Source: Pedobacter ureilyticus
GTDB taxonomy: Bacteria > Bacteroidota > Bacteroidia > Sphingobacteriales > Sphingobacteriaceae
Assembly (NCBI RefSeq): GCF_005925345.1
Contig: NZ_SSHJ01000001.1
Location: 310,001 to 374,000 of the forward strand
Length of the DNA: 64,000 nucleotides
Direction of reading: 5' to 3'
Part shown: piece by piece, positions 63,177 through 64,000 of the stretch
How the letters are laid out: each line of letters opens with the position of its first letter
Position numbering within the stretch: position 1 is the stretch's first letter
Notes under the pieces: generated by a model
Databases searched by the model: none
What the model was told of the DNA's origin: nothing
What the model saw: only the letters and a program-made list of their open reading frames with translations
Made by a program: the position numbers and the translations under genes

Positions 63177-63577
63177 TGAATTTAAAGAACAGAAAAAAAG
63201 GTCACGTAGAGGTGCACACAGCTGCCTTAAACGACATCATGTTTTTCTTGATGCTGTTTTTTCTATTGGCCTCTGCTGTGGTAAACCCGCAGGTGGTAAA
63301 GTTGTTGTTGCCCCGCTCCTCTTCTGGCCAGCAGGCTAACAATCAAAAATCTATTACGGTAAGTATAGATGAAAACCTGAATTATTTCGTTGATAAGAAA
63401 CCGGTATCGTTAGATGCAATGGAGGCACAAATACAAAGTCAGATACAACAAGATACCGACTTAACCATTGTATTGTACGTTGCTAGAGGCGTATCTATAG
63501 AAAATACCATGAAAGTATTTGATGTGGCTAACAAATTGAAATTGAAAGTTGTTCTTGCAGTAGAGCAAAAGAAATAA
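63176..63577 (+). CDS. exbD: Biopolymer transport protein ExbD/TolR
   Basis: 133 residues. One N-terminal membrane helix (LNDIMFFLMLFFLLASAVV) with the conserved Asp of the proton path (ALND), followed by a periplasmic domain. It forms the motor with ExbB and TonB. Starts at the last base of exbB. Confidence 0.92.
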   Translation: MNLKNRKKGHVEVHTAALNDIMFFLMLFFLLASAVVNPQVVKLLLPRSSSGQQANNQKSITVSIDENLNYFVDKKPVSLDAMEAQIQSQIQQDTDLTIVLYVARGVSIENTMKVFDVANKLKLKVVLAVEQKK

Positions 63578-63579
63578 GC

Positions 63580-64000
63580 ATGGCACATAACCATAAAGAA
63601 GAAAATAATTATCCAAAAGCTTTGGCCATTTCTACAGGGCTAATGGGGGCTTTTATTGCCCTTAGCTTTTTATGGATAATTGGCAAATTCGAACCTAACG
63701 AAGAGTTGGGCATGGGCGGCATGGTGGTAAACTACGGCACATCGGTAGAAGGAATGGGCACAGATTACACCAGTATGGAAGAACCATCAATGGATCCAAG
63801 TGCCAATGGGAAAAAACCTGACCAAATTACACCAGACCCTACCACGAAAAGCACCCAATCGCAACTGAGTGATCAAAACTTGACCACACAGGATAACGAA
63901 GATGCAGTGAGTGTAAATACTAAAGCGGTTAAAAGCAATGCAAACCCTAGCGCTACTAAGGATAATAAAGTAGAACAGCCAGCAATTAATCCCAACGCAC
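63580..64000 (+). CDS. Energy transducer TonB, 5' part
   Basis: Starts at ATG 63580 (MAHNHKEENNYPKALAISTGLMGAFIALSFLWIIGKFEPNEEL), 2 nt after exbD, with one membrane helix near residues 15-35 and then a long disordered, glutamine- and asparagine-rich linker that continues past the window end. The order ExbB-ExbD-TonB supports this reading; the C-terminal TonB domain is outside the window. Confidence 0.75.
   Translation, partial: MAHNHKEENNYPKALAISTGLMGAFIALSFLWIIGKFEPNEELGMGGMVVNYGTSVEGMGTDYTSMEEPSMDPSANGKKPDQITPDPTTKSTQSQLSDQNLTTQDNEDAVSVNTKAVKSNANPSATKDNKVEQPAINPNA

Overview
The window looks like a chromosomal segment of a Bacteroidota bacterium, most likely Sphingobacteriaceae (Pedobacter-like). 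The evidence is the low-GC DNA, TAnnTTTG-type -7 boxes, a CCDC81-type HU/SPOR protein, a BT4734-like mobile-element protein, and the set of housekeeping genes. These assignments come from reading the sequence; no database search was run.

Host backbone, left to right: the 3' end of sucC; a DUF1543 protein and a large FAD/NAD(P)-binding protein (minus strand); [element 1]; tRNA-Ala(GGC); lpxB - small membrane protein - surE (minus strand); a secreted M16 peptidase; a NUDIX-winged helix regulator divergent from pfkA and a BadF-type GlcNAc kinase-like gene; gapA behind a triplicated hairpin leader; three 135-bp tandem repeats; a palindromic operator with a short structured transcript; [element 2]; a relic zone; then a six-gene envelope cluster (TPR protein, outer-membrane barrel, HU-SPOR protein, ExbB, ExbD, TonB) that runs off the right edge.

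Element 1 (about 3925-22326, 18.4 kb) lies between two copies of a 17-bp sequence. One copy is the 3' end of an intact tRNA-Ala. The other, next to a tyrosine integrase, is an orphan fragment that still carries the tRNA's old terminator. Cargo: a three-gene PD-(D/E)XK / DUF2971 / unknown module, a GHKL-ATPase fused to a PD-(D/E)XK nuclease, a serine recombinase, a 1659-aa single-chain Type ISP-like restriction-modification enzyme, an XRE regulator with a palindromic operator facing a lipoprotein and two small genes, and a BT4734-like protein.

Element 2 (about 33749-53830, 20 kb) is flanked by a perfect 69-bp direct repeat and has its tyrosine integrase at the right end. It carries a Hachiman (HamA/HamB) anti-phage operon with an extra third gene, a HEPN-like gene, a DUF4365 nuclease-like gene paired with a membrane protein, a RadC-type JAB protein, a helicase-like protein without the Walker A lysine, and many unknown genes. 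No conjugation genes were recognised in either element.

The most unusual signals are non-coding. Spacers between defence modules of element 2 hold long imperfect palindromes whose inner hairpin shows compensatory changes between copies, resembling cassette boundaries. Period-12 iterons sit at both ends of element 2, and a decayed copy lies beyond the right repeat, suggesting an older related element in tandem. The pfkA promoter and the promoter beside the element 2 attachment site share the same operator-like sequence.
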